DNA from: Thalassovita sp.
Lineage (GTDB): Bacteria > Pseudomonadota > Alphaproteobacteria > Rhodobacterales > Rhodobacteraceae
DNA: 64,000 bases
Assembly: GCF_963691685.1 (NCBI RefSeq)
Contig: NZ_OY829290.1
Span: 2,852,001-2,916,000, forward strand
Reading direction: 5' to 3'
The position numbers were made by a program, and so were the translations under genes. The notes beneath the pieces are model-generated. The model saw only the letters and a list, made by a program, of their open reading frames with translations. It ran no database searches and was not told where the DNA came from. Below are positions 8,253 through 15,959 of the stretch, piece by piece; within the stretch, counting starts at the first letter, position 1, and every line of letters begins with the position of its first letter.

Positions 8253-8489
8253 TTACCCTTTGCTGTTCTGGTCGTTGCTTTGACGCAGACGCCAGATTTG
8301 GAAAATCATCACAATGGCGTAGATGAACCCCGCCAAAGCGACCAGATCGAACAGGGCGCGCGTGCGGTTGGGCAATTCCAGCCACCCGCCGACAAATGAC
8401 GCCACAATCCAGAACAGCGCGGTGCCCGCAATCACCAGTGAGGTGATGCGCCCCTTGCGTGCCAGTTCTGCATCTTTCTGTTCGCTCAA
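8253..8489 (-). CDS. DUF5337-like two-helix membrane protein between nuoE and nuoF
   Basis: A 78-residue protein with two transmembrane helices (about residues 15-37 and 46-68) and charged ends (SEQKDAELARKGR at the start, QSNDQNSKG at the end). The best start is a TTG at 8489, giving MSEQKDAELARK. A longer frame back to 8543 lies within nuoE. The gene begins 10 bases after the nuoE stop. From memory it matches the Rhodobacterales family DUF5337, often found next to nuoE/nuoF, but this is unverified. It might be a complex I accessory or assembly factor. Confidence 0.75.
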   Translation of the reverse strand: MSEQKDAELARKGRITSLVIAGTALFWIVASFVGGWLELPNRTRALFDLVALAGFIYAIVMIFQIWRLRQSNDQNSKG

Positions 8490-8499
8490 CGTGTTACCC

Positions 8500-9609
8500 T
8501 CAGTCTTTCTTGGCCAGTTCAGCCGCTTGGCCGATCCAGTCATCCCGCGTGATGCGGCCTTTGAATTTCAGACGGTTGTCGACCCACTGGATCTCAGCCT
8601 CGGTCCATTTGGCGATCTGATCAAAGTGGAAGAAGCCCAGCTCATTCAGTGTCTGCTCCAGCTTGGGGCCAACACCGCTGATTTTCTTCAGATCATCTGC
8701 GCCTTCTGAACGGGCGGCGGTCAACACCTCAGGCTCAGCCTCATCAACCTCTGCCACGGCTTCGGATTTGGCTTCAGCTTTGGCGGCAGGTTTGGCCGCC
8801 TTGGAGTCAGCTTCGGCTTTCTGTGCATGGGCCGGTTTGGCCACAGGCGCCGGATCGGCCACCTTGCCATTTGCGGGCGCGGCCACGTCTGATGCGTCCT
8901 TACCCTTCATCCAAGGGGTCAGGATCGGCACCTCAGTGCCGTCAATCCGCTTGACGGTCTCGCCCAGATCCACAGCCAGCTGCGCCGAGGCGTTGTATTT
9001 GGTTTTACCGCTGTCGAAATCTTTCAGCGAGGTCAGGCCCGACAGCGGCTCAGAAGCAAAGCGGCCGTTCTGCGGTCCCGGCACCGGCACCTTGCCCGCG
9101 CGCAGCTCGGCCAGAATCTCAGCAAAGCGGTCGGCGGTCAGGTCTTCGTAATAGTCTTTGCCGATCTGGATCATCGGCGCGTTGGCGCAGGCGCCAAGGC
9201 ATTCCACCTCTTCCCAGGTGAAGGCACCGTCTTCAGACAGGGTGAACGGCTTCTCCGCAATCTGTTCCTGGCAGACCTTAATCAGATCTTCGGCACCGCA
9301 GATCATGCACGACAGCGTGCCACAGATCTGAACATGCGCGATCGACCCGGTCGGGGTCAGCTGGAACATGAAGTAGAAGGATGCCACCTCAAACGCGCGG
9401 ATATGGGCCATGCCCAGCATGTCAGCGACATATTCAATCGCCGGGCGGGTCAACCAGCCCTCTTGTTCCTGCGCGCGCCACAACAGCGGGATCACAGCCG
9501 ATTGCGCTCGGCCAGCCGGGTACTTGGTGATCTGTGCCTCAGCCCATTTCTGGTTTTCGGCAGTGAAAGCAAAGCTTTCTGGCTGTTCGTGGTAAAGACG
9601 GCGTAGCAT
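8500..9609 (-). CDS. nuoE: NADH-quinone oxidoreductase subunit E with a long C-terminal helix-hairpin-helix-like extension
   Basis: The 24-kDa 2Fe-2S subunit: residues 1-175 form the thioredoxin-like domain with ligands C96, C101, C137 and C141. At 369 residues the protein is about twice the usual size. After residue 180 come a conserved linker, an Ala/Lys/Glu-rich low-complexity stretch (about 235-298), and a terminal module at 299-369 with KISGVGPKLE and RITRDDWIGQA. That module resembles helix-hairpin-helix-type domains that are fused to several alphaproteobacterial proteins. The extension is in frame with no sign of a frameshift. Its ATG overlaps the upstream lipoprotein stop as TGATG. 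Confidence 0.96.
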   Translation of the reverse strand: MLRRLYHEQPESFAFTAENQKWAEAQITKYPAGRAQSAVIPLLWRAQEQEGWLTRPAIEYVADMLGMAHIRAFEVASFYFMFQLTPTGSIAHVQICGTLSCMICGAEDLIKVCQEQIAEKPFTLSEDGAFTWEEVECLGACANAPMIQIGKDYYEDLTADRFAEILAELRAGKVPVPGPQNGRFASEPLSGLTSLKDFDSGKTKYNASAQLAVDLGETVKRIDGTEVPILTPWMKGKDASDVAAPANGKVADPAPVAKPAHAQKAEADSKAAKPAAKAEAKSEAVAEVDEAEPEVLTAARSEGADDLKKISGVGPKLEQTLNELGFFHFDQIAKWTEAEIQWVDNRLKFKGRITRDDWIGQAAELAKKD

Positions 9610-9887
9610 CAGGCACAGGCTCCGGTCGTAAGTTGCACGCCACCGTCTTCCAGCTTCTGGGCTTTGCCAGTGGCGAGTTCATATTCAGTCAGGCCGACAA
9701 CCTGTTCCCGGGTGAAGCCTGTTTGCAGCTCCACCGGCAGATAGTCAGCTTCGGTCCGCATGACGCAGCCGATCGAGGCCACCGCGGTTTCGTAGGTTTG
9801 GACGTCTTGCAGCGACAGCCCTTGCGGCAGGCCGCAGCCCGCCAGCAGTGAAAGAACAGCAGTGGTCAAAACGCCCTTTTTCAACAT
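9609..9887 (-). CDS. Small putative lipoprotein upstream of nuoE
   Basis: A 92-residue protein starting MLKKGVLTTAVLSLLAGCG, with a classic lipobox LLAGC (Cys18). The mature part contains two more cysteines (IGCVMRTE and TTGACA). The start at 9887 overlaps the stop of the upstream gene as TGATG, and its own stop overlaps the nuoE start the same way, so the three genes are translationally coupled. An alternative start three codons earlier would overlap more. The family is not recognised. Confidence 0.8.
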   Translation of the reverse strand: MLKKGVLTTAVLSLLAGCGLPQGLSLQDVQTYETAVASIGCVMRTEADYLPVELQTGFTREQVVGLTEYELATGKAQKLEDGGVQLTTGACA

Positions 9888-10360
9888 CAGGAACAAACCT
9901 CCGGCTTCAGCATGATGGTGTCATTTTCGCCCATGGTGGCTTCGCCGCCCATGACCATCTTCTGCAATTCCTGCTTGACCAACATCGGCTCCAGCCCGCT
10001 TTTCTTGAAAACGGATTTGAATTCCTCAAGGCTGACCTTGCAGTCGTTTTTCTTCAGCACCTGCAGCGCGCCAGCGCGCACCGCCTCCGGGCTCTCGCAC
10101 TCAGGGCCGGTCAGGTAGATCGTGCGCTTGGCACGGTTCATCCGGCCCTCACCACGCAGATGTTTGACGATGGCACCGGCCTCATCCCGCTCAAACCCGT
10201 TCGCGGGGAGCACGTCGGCGGCTTTGTCTTCGGGCAGGACGCAGTCATTTGCGACCATCACCTCAATGAATTCCAGAACACGGTCTTCGCTCACCTCAGC
10301 CGCCGCCATGGTGGGCAGCGCCAGAGCAGCGGACAAGAACAGGGCGGAAATTGCCTTCAT
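9887..10360 (-). CDS. Exported hypothetical protein between nuoD and nuoE
   Basis: A 157-residue protein with a clear signal peptide (MKAISALFLSAALALP then TMAAAEV). The start at 10360 has a strong AGAGGTG ribosome site. The frame is open back to 10540 but encodes nothing signal-like there. The mature protein has four cysteines and a repeated helical pattern (EDRVLEFIEVMVANDC and EAVRAGALQVLKKNDC look like two related halves). The 179-base gap to nuoD (10361-10539) holds only a short hairpin and a T-rich run, with no gene seen. A periplasmic role is inferred. Confidence 0.82.
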   Translation of the reverse strand: MKAISALFLSAALALPTMAAAEVSEDRVLEFIEVMVANDCVLPEDKAADVLPANGFERDEAGAIVKHLRGEGRMNRAKRTIYLTGPECESPEAVRAGALQVLKKNDCKVSLEEFKSVFKKSGLEPMLVKQELQKMVMGGEATMGENDTIMLKPEVCS

Positions 10361-10539
10361 GATGTCACCTCTTTGAAAAAATGGATTTGGGAAAAGCATA
10401 GCCCGAGGCGCAGGGGAAAATTGTCCCTGTTTGCGCGCCTTGGGCGAAGAGTTTGCAGAAAAAACCGCACAGGCAGACGGGACCGGCGCAGAAATTGCGC
10501 CAGCCTTATCTGTGTTTGCCTGAAACGGTGCAAAACGCA

Positions 10540-11754
10540 TCAGCGGTCGATCTCCCCGAACACAACGTCCATGGTGCCGATGATCGCGGCCACATCCGCC
10601 AGCTGGTGGCCGGTGGCCACGTGGTCCATCGCCTGCAGATGCAGGAAGCCCGGCGCGCGCAGCTTGGCGCGGTAGGGTTTGTTGGTGCCGTCAGATTTGA
10701 TGAAAACGCCAAATTCACCCTTCGGAGCTTCAACCGCCGCGTAAACCTCACCTTCCGGCACATGGAAGCCTTCAGTGTAGAGTTTGAAGTGGTGGATCAG
10801 CGCCTCCATCGAGGTTTTCATCTCACCACGTTTCGGCGGGGTCAGCTTGCCACGGGCCAGCACGTCACCGGGGGTTTCGCGCAGTTTGACAATAGCCTGA
10901 CGGATGATCGAAACCGACTGGCGCATCTCTTCCATGCGGCAGAGGTAACGGTCATAGCAGTCGCCGTTTTTGCCAACCGGGATCTGGAACTCAAACTCAT
11001 CATAGCATTCATAAGGCTGCGCCCGGCGCAGGTCCCATGCCAGGCCCGAGCCGCGTACCATCACGCCTGAGAAGCCCCAATCGAGGATTTCCTGTTCAGT
11101 GACCACACCAATATCGGCGTTACGCTGTTTGAAGATCCGGTTTTCGGTCAGCAACCCGTCGATGTCTTCCAGCACGGCAGGAAACTCGATGCACCATTCT
11201 TCAATGTCATCGATCAGCTTGTCGGTGATGTCCTGATGCACACCGCCGGGGCGGAAGTAGTTGGCGTGCAGACGTGCACCGCATGCACGTTCATAAAACA
11301 CCATCAACTTCTCACGCTCTTCGAACCCCCAAAGCGGCGGCGTCAGCGCGCCAACGTCCATCGCTTGGGTGGTCACGTTCAGGAGGTGGTTCAGCACCCG
11401 GCCAATTTCGCAGAACAACACGCGGATCAGCTGGGCGCGGCGCGGCACTTCCACGCCGGTCAGCTTCTCAATCGCCAGACACCATGCGTGTTCCTGGTTC
11501 ATCGGCGCCACATAATCGAGGCGATCGAGATACGGCAGGTTCTGCAGATAGGTGCGGCTTTCCATCAGCTTTTCGGTGCCGCGGTGCAACAGGCCGATAT
11601 GCGGGTCGCAACGCTCGACAATCTCACCGTCCAGCTCCAGCACCAGACGCAAAACACCGTGCGCCGCAGGGTGCTGCGGGCCGAAGTTGATGTTGAAGTT
11701 ACGGATCTTCTGTTCGCCGGTCAGGGCGTCATCAAAACCTTTGGAGCCGTCCAT
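10540..11754 (-). CDS. nuoD: NADH-quinone oxidoreductase subunit D
   Basis: The 49-kDa subunit forming the quinone site with NuoB, 404 residues. The N-terminal motif NFGPQHPAAHG, with the conserved histidines lining the quinone pocket, is present, as is the C-terminal GEIDR end. The ATG at 11754 overlaps the nuoC stop as TGATG; a GTG one codon earlier (11757) is also possible. NuoC and NuoD are separate genes here, unlike the E. coli fusion. Confidence 0.98.
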   Translation of the reverse strand: MDGSKGFDDALTGEQKIRNFNINFGPQHPAAHGVLRLVLELDGEIVERCDPHIGLLHRGTEKLMESRTYLQNLPYLDRLDYVAPMNQEHAWCLAIEKLTGVEVPRRAQLIRVLFCEIGRVLNHLLNVTTQAMDVGALTPPLWGFEEREKLMVFYERACGARLHANYFRPGGVHQDITDKLIDDIEEWCIEFPAVLEDIDGLLTENRIFKQRNADIGVVTEQEILDWGFSGVMVRGSGLAWDLRRAQPYECYDEFEFQIPVGKNGDCYDRYLCRMEEMRQSVSIIRQAIVKLRETPGDVLARGKLTPPKRGEMKTSMEALIHHFKLYTEGFHVPEGEVYAAVEAPKGEFGVFIKSDGTNKPYRAKLRAPGFLHLQAMDHVATGHQLADVAAIIGTMDVVFGEIDR

Positions 11755-12371
11755 CACTTCGCCTCCCCTTTCTCGGAACCTTTTTCGTCACCGGGCAGGA
11801 TGTAGTTGGCCCCTTCCCACGGCGACATGAAGTCGAACTGGCGGTATTCCTGAACCAGCTTCACCGGTTCATAAACCACGCGCTTCAGCTCTTCGTCGTA
11901 GCGCACTTCGGTATAACCGGTGGTCGGGAAATCCTTGCGCAGCGGGTGGCCGCGGAAGCCATAGTCGGTCAGGATCCGGCGCAGGTCGGGATGGCCCGAG
12001 AAGATGATGCCGAACATGTCAAAGACTTCGCGTTCAAACCAGTTCGCGGACGGGTGTACATCCACGATCGACGGCACCACATCCTCTTCACGGATCGACA
12101 CCCGCAGGCGGATCCGGTGGTTCTGATACATCGACAGGAAGTGGTAGATCACATCAAAGCGTTTCGCCCGCTCAGGGTAGTCCACCGCGGTGATGTCCAC
12201 CAGGGTGGAGAACTTGCAAGTGGCGTCCGATTTCAGGAACTCCACAAAGGCTTTGATGTTGGCAGGCGCCACATCCACGGTCAGCTCACCATAGGCGATA
12301 TCCCAGCTGAGCACGCAATCCGTGCGCTTCAGCTCAATATGGGTGGCCAGATCTTTCAGAGAGTCAGACAT
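11754..12371 (-). CDS. nuoC: NADH-quinone oxidoreductase subunit C
   Basis: The 30-kDa subunit of the peripheral arm, 205 residues. It contains the family signature EREVFDMFGIIFSGHPDLRR and the DYGFRGHPLRKDFP segment in the second half. The start MSDSLKDLATHIEL at 12371 overlaps the end of the preceding orphan gene by 8 bases. The C-terminus is a charged Gly/Glu/Lys tail. Confidence 0.97.
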   Translation of the reverse strand: MSDSLKDLATHIELKRTDCVLSWDIAYGELTVDVAPANIKAFVEFLKSDATCKFSTLVDITAVDYPERAKRFDVIYHFLSMYQNHRIRLRVSIREEDVVPSIVDVHPSANWFEREVFDMFGIIFSGHPDLRRILTDYGFRGHPLRKDFPTTGYTEVRYDEELKRVVYEPVKLVQEYRQFDFMSPWEGANYILPGDEKGSEKGEAK

Positions 12372-12936
12372 TCGAGCATTTCTCCACAATCAAATTGGCC
12401 GAAGCGTCTTGAAAGCCCCAAGTCCCGGAGAGTTCAAAAGGTTTCAATACATCCTGCTCCCATTCTTCAGCTCTTACCTCAGACAGCCAATTGTTCGTTG
12501 TAGCAGGCATATTGGGTAGAGAGCTTATATCTAGGGTTTGAAGTTCCTCTGGTACGCGCGACAGCAGCGTAACGTCGGTGATACGGAGGACCTCAACGCC
12601 ATATCCGCCTGGCGCAATTCCAACTGAGATCATTGGGTCAGGCAAAACAAAGCTTACGGCGTCCGAAGCCGCATTTGCCCCACTCCACATCCAATAATCG
12701 GTATGCGACCAGTCTTTGCCGCCACCCTCGCGCTTGCGTTTAAACTTCGATTTCGCGAGCACACGCGCTGCATAGGAGATCTTTATCCCCCCGAGAGTGC
12801 AATTGGACGTGTTCGCGACGATTAGACGATCTTGCTCTAGATCGTAACTGACGTTTACGACGCCCTCCCCCGCGTGAACGGGAAAGGTCGACAGACACAT
12901 CCAAGCGCCCGCGACATATGCCCCCAAAGCTCTCAT
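12364..12936 (-). CDS. Exported orphan protein inserted between nuoB and nuoC
   Basis: A 190-residue protein with a signal peptide (MRALGAYVAGAWMCLSTFP then VHAGEG). The predicted mature region is beta-rich and has two cysteines (SNCTLGGIK and EKCSNV). The coding sequence is visibly less GC-rich than the nuo genes around it and uses more AT-ending codons. It is fully integrated: its ATG overlaps the nuoB stop as ATGA, and its stop overlaps the nuoC start by 8 bases. I recognise no family. The mix of alien composition and perfect coupling suggests an old acquired insertion. Confidence 0.75.
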   Translation of the reverse strand: MRALGAYVAGAWMCLSTFPVHAGEGVVNVSYDLEQDRLIVANTSNCTLGGIKISYAARVLAKSKFKRKREGGGKDWSHTDYWMWSGANAASDAVSFVLPDPMISVGIAPGGYGVEVLRITDVTLLSRVPEELQTLDISSLPNMPATTNNWLSEVRAEEWEQDVLKPFELSGTWGFQDASANLIVEKCSNV

Positions 12937-13466
12937 CGAACGATCGTCCCCGTGCGGCGGATTTTGCGTTGCAGCTGCATGATACCGTACATCAGCGCCT
13001 CTGCCGTGGGTGGGCAGCCGGGCACGTAGATGTCGACGGGCACAACACGGTCACAGCCGCGCACAACCGAATAGCTGTAGTGGTAATAGCCACCGCCATT
13101 GGCGCAGGACCCCATGGAGATCACATAGCGCGGCTCTGGCATCTGGTCATAAACCTTGCGCAGCGCCGGGGCCATTTTGTTGGTCAGCGTACCTGCAACG
13201 ATCATCACGTCGGACTGACGCGGGCTGGCGCGCGGGGCAAAGCCGTAGCGTTCCACATCGTAGCGTGGCATCGCGGTGTGCATCATCTCAACCGCGCAGC
13301 AGGCCAGACCAAAGGTCATCCAGTGCAGCGAGCCGGTGCGGCCCCAGTTGATCAGATCCTCCGCCGTGGTCAGCAGGAAACCTTTGTCCTGCAGCTCGCG
13401 GTTCAGCTCTTGCGTGGCGACCTCGCGGTCGGCACCGGCAGTGTTCTGTCCGGTCATCACTCCCAT
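12933..13466 (-). CDS. nuoB: NADH-quinone oxidoreductase subunit B
   Basis: The PSST subunit carrying the terminal cluster N2, 177 residues. The ligands are C56-C57 (in GLACCAVEM), C121 (GSCANGGGYY) and C151 (PGCPPTAE). The start at 13466 (MGVMTGQ) has a purine-rich AGGGG site 8 bases upstream. An ATG three codons later (13457) overlaps the nuoA stop as TGATG and is an alternative. It is normally adjacent to nuoC, but here an exported orphan gene separates them. Confidence 0.97.
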   Translation of the reverse strand: MGVMTGQNTAGADREVATQELNRELQDKGFLLTTAEDLINWGRTGSLHWMTFGLACCAVEMMHTAMPRYDVERYGFAPRASPRQSDVMIVAGTLTNKMAPALRKVYDQMPEPRYVISMGSCANGGGYYHYSYSVVRGCDRVVPVDIYVPGCPPTAEALMYGIMQLQRKIRRTGTIVR

Positions 13467-13822
13467 TCTAAGGCCCCTTTCTTCCACTCATAGGCAAAGC
13501 CAATGGTCAGCACGGCCAGGAACACCATCATGGACCAGAAGCCGACCATCGAGATGTCCTTGAACGCGACGGCCCAGGGGAACAGGAAGGCGATTTCCAG
13601 ATCGAAGATGATGAACAGAATCGAGACCAGGTAGAACCGGACATCGAACTTCATGCGCGCATCGTCGAAAGCGTTAAATCCGCATTCATAGGCCGAGACC
13701 TTTTCCGGGTCCGGGTTACGGACGGCCAGAACGACGGCGGCAAGTATCAGGACAAGGCCAAGGGCAATTGCGATGGCCAGAAAGACGAGGATGGGAAGGT
13801 ATTCCCGCAACATCTCTTCCAC
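13457..13822 (-). CDS. nuoA: NADH-quinone oxidoreductase subunit A
   Basis: Membrane subunit (ND3 homologue), 121 residues, with three helices. The conserved loop YECGFNAFDDAR with FDVRFYLVSILF and FDLE is present. The start is a GTG at 13822 (MEEMLREYLP) preceded by AAAGGAG at good spacing. An upstream ATG frame adds MRMKGAT, which includes that ribosome site, so it is rejected. This is the first gene of the nuo operon. Confidence 0.95.
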   Translation of the reverse strand: MEEMLREYLPILVFLAIAIALGLVLILAAVVLAVRNPDPEKVSAYECGFNAFDDARMKFDVRFYLVSILFIIFDLEIAFLFPWAVAFKDISMVGFWSMMVFLAVLTIGFAYEWKKGALEWE

Positions 13823-14305
13823 GGTGGCTCCTTTCATGCGCAAAGACGCGCAGTCAGTAGGCTGCTTTAGCTGTGCAGGGGTTTACTCCTGTGGCCTAGG
13901 GAGGGTCAACCGAGTGCGGCGGCTTTACGGCCACTTCGCTGGGGGTCTCTGTCCGGGGCGCAACACTGTATACCGATGCACACAGCCCTTGTTTACAAGG
14001 CGTACCTTGGACAATGTGACCCGCTCACGTCCAATGACAAAAATTTGCGCGGTCAGAATGTCTGAAAATGTATTTCGTGGGAATGTTTCAAACCAGCGCT
14101 AACAGGCCGGTTTCCGATTTCCTGACGCGAATCCTAGGGTATTCGCCCCAGCGGGGCCAAAGTGCGCAATCCACCGTGTTTTCTGACGTTTGCGCGCGCC
14201 TCCCTGCGACGGGCGAAGGTCGCAGAGAGGTCTGTTTCATAAAATACCACCTGGCGGTTCTGTGCCCGTTCAGCGCCGGTATCTGCGCGTCGAAAGGACG
14301 CGCGT
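13823..14305 (-). promoter_or_regulatory. Upstream region of the nuo operon
   Basis: About 480 bases lie between liuC and nuoA with no gene seen on either strand. The region should hold the nuo promoter and the end of the liu transcript. Visible structure includes the palindrome cluster at 13987-14010 (listed separately), a -10-like TATACA on the minus strand at 13972-13967, and a small GCCCC/GGGGC hairpin at 14145-14157. No confident -35/-10 pair with 16-18 base spacing was found. Confidence 0.5.
13987..14010. promoter_or_regulatory. Palindromic operator candidate upstream of nuoA
   Basis: A 14-base perfect palindrome, CCTTGT-TT-ACAAGG (13987-14000), is followed four bases later by a third half-site CCTTGG (14005-14010). 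It sits about 165 bases before the nuoA start, just upstream of a TATACA -10-like box. The arrangement looks like a binding site for a dimeric regulator with an extra half-site. The identity of the protein is unknown. Confidence 0.45.
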
Positions 14306-15088
14306 TCAGCCCTGCCAGCTGGGTTTGCGTTTGTCGAAAAAGGCGCCGATCCCTTCCGGGGCTTCGCTGCCCTCCCAGCAGGCGGCCAGCTCATCGATGG
14401 TATGGGCGATGGTGTCTTCATCAATGCGGGGTCCCAGGCTGCGCAGCAGTGCCTTAGCGCGCGCCACGGCGCCGGGGGCGCAGTCCAGATAGGGGGCCAC
14501 TTCGGCCTCAACCGCAGCGTCCAGATCTTCGGCTGGCACCGCCTTGGCCAAAAGGCCCAGCGTCACCGCCTCAGCCGCGTCAAACCGGCGGCCCGACATG
14601 AAGACACGGCGCGCATTGGCTTCGCCCATGCGGGCACAGACATAAGGCCCGATGGTCGCCGGGATCAGACCCAGACGGGTTTCTGTCAGCCCCATCAGCA
14701 CGGTGTCGGCGCCAATTGCCACGTCACAGACCGAGGCCATGCCAACCCCGCCGCCAAAGGCATTGCCCTGCACCCGCCCGATCAGCGGTTTCGGCAGGGT
14801 GTTCAGCGCCTGCAGCATGGTGGCCAGTTTGGTGGCCTCAACCTTGCGCACCTCGGGGCTGGCCTCGAACTGTTCGCGCATCCATCCCAGATCACCCCCT
14901 GCACAAAAGGACCGGCCTTCGGCCGCCAGAACAACCACGCGCACGCTGTCATCGGCGCCCAATTCCTCAGCGGCCTGATGCAGCTCCTCCAGCATCTGCG
15001 CCGACATGGCGTTGTGCTTTTCCGCCCGCGCCAGCCAGAGCGTGGCCACACCGCGCTCGTCGCGCTCGATCTTTACTGTGTCATACAT
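14306..15088 (-). CDS. liuC: Methylglutaconyl-CoA hydratase (enoyl-CoA hydratase family)
   Basis: Crotonase-fold enzyme, 260 residues, predicted to hydrate 3-methylglutaconyl-CoA to HMG-CoA in leucine degradation. The oxyanion-hole segments RSFCAGGDLGWM (about 61-72) and GNAFGGGVGMASV (about 105-117) are present, with a catalytic glutamate candidate in LTETRLGLIP. The start at 15088 (MYDTVKIERDER) fits family length; the longer frame is unlikely. It starts 13 bases after liuE and is last in the liu operon. The specific substrate is inferred from the neighbours, since the fold alone would only say enoyl-CoA hydratase. Confidence 0.9.
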   Translation of the reverse strand: MYDTVKIERDERGVATLWLARAEKHNAMSAQMLEELHQAAEELGADDSVRVVVLAAEGRSFCAGGDLGWMREQFEASPEVRKVEATKLATMLQALNTLPKPLIGRVQGNAFGGGVGMASVCDVAIGADTVLMGLTETRLGLIPATIGPYVCARMGEANARRVFMSGRRFDAAEAVTLGLLAKAVPAEDLDAAVEAEVAPYLDCAPGAVARAKALLRSLGPRIDEDTIAHTIDELAACWEGSEAPEGIGAFFDKRKPSWQG

Positions 15089-15101
15089 GCTATCGTCCCC
15101 T

Positions 15102-15959
15102 TTAGCGCTCAATCCGCATGGCGCGTGCCATATCCGCTGCCTCGGCAATCACCGCCATATCAAGGCCGGTGTCATAGCCCAGCGCCGCCAGCCGTTCGGC
15201 CACCGCTTCGGTCGCCACGTTGCCCTTGGCGCCGGGTGCGTAGGGACACCCGCCCAAGCCCCCGACCGCAGCATCAAAGACACGCACCCCTTTGTCGAGC
15301 GAGGCCTCGATGTTCACCAACGCCCGTCCCGCGGTGTCGTGATAATGCCCCGCCAGCCGCGCCGCCGGAACCACCTGCAAAACCGCGTCCAACATCGCTG
15401 CGATGCTGTCCGGTGTGCCCTGCCCGATGGTGTCGCCCAGACTGATCTCATAACAGCCCATCGCGTCCAGCGCGGCGGCGACGCGGGCGACCTCTGCCGG
15501 GTCGACCTTACCGTCATAGGGGCAATCGGTGACGCAGCTGACATAGCCCCGCACCTTGATGCCTGCCGCCAGCGCCGCCTGGGCCACGGGTTTGAACCGT
15601 TCCAAGCTTTCGGCGATGGTGGCGTTGATGTTGGCCTTGGAAAACCCTTCTGAGGCAGAGCCAAAGATCGCCACCTCATCGGCTTTGGCAGCCAGGGCCC
15701 GTTCCAGACCCTTCATGTTTGGGGTCAGCGCCGCATAGGAAATGCCTTCTGCCCGGGTGATGCCGGCCAGAACCTCACCGCTGTCGGCCATTTGTGGCAC
15801 CCATTTGGGGCTGACGAAACTGGCAACCTCAATCCGTTTGAACCCGGCGCGGCTGAGGCAGTTGACCAGTGCGATCTTTTCCTCTGTCGGAATCTGACGC
15901 TTTTCATTTTGCAGGCCGTCCCGCGGCCCCATTTCAAAGATCTCAACCGTCTCAGACAT
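15102..15959 (-). CDS. liuE: Hydroxymethylglutaryl-CoA lyase
   Basis: TIM-barrel HMG-CoA lyase, 285 residues, splitting HMG-CoA into acetoacetate and acetyl-CoA. The N-terminal metal/catalytic motif GPRDGLQNEK (12-21) and the C-terminal active-site loop GGLGGCPYAPGAKGN with its conserved cysteine are both intact, as is HYHDTAGRAL. Its ATG overlaps the stop of the upstream GST gene by 8 bases. This is the final carbon-cleaving step of the pathway encoded in this operon. Confidence 0.96.
   Translation of the reverse strand: MSETVEIFEMGPRDGLQNEKRQIPTEEKIALVNCLSRAGFKRIEVASFVSPKWVPQMADSGEVLAGITRAEGISYAALTPNMKGLERALAAKADEVAIFGSASEGFSKANINATIAESLERFKPVAQAALAAGIKVRGYVSCVTDCPYDGKVDPAEVARVAAALDAMGCYEISLGDTIGQGTPDSIAAMLDAVLQVVPAARLAGHYHDTAGRALVNIEASLDKGVRVFDAAVGGLGGCPYAPGAKGNVATEAVAERLAALGYDTGLDMAVIAEAADMARAMRIER

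Noticed and set aside
10361..10539. N-terminal extension of the exported protein back to an ATG coupled to the nuoD stop
   Set aside because: The 60 extra residues would bury the signal peptide, and the strong ribosome site is at 10360.
14145..14157. GCCCC-AGC-GGGGC hairpin as the liuC or nuo terminator
   Set aside because: It is only 5 bp, with no T-run, and lies upstream rather than downstream of the minus-strand genes concerned.
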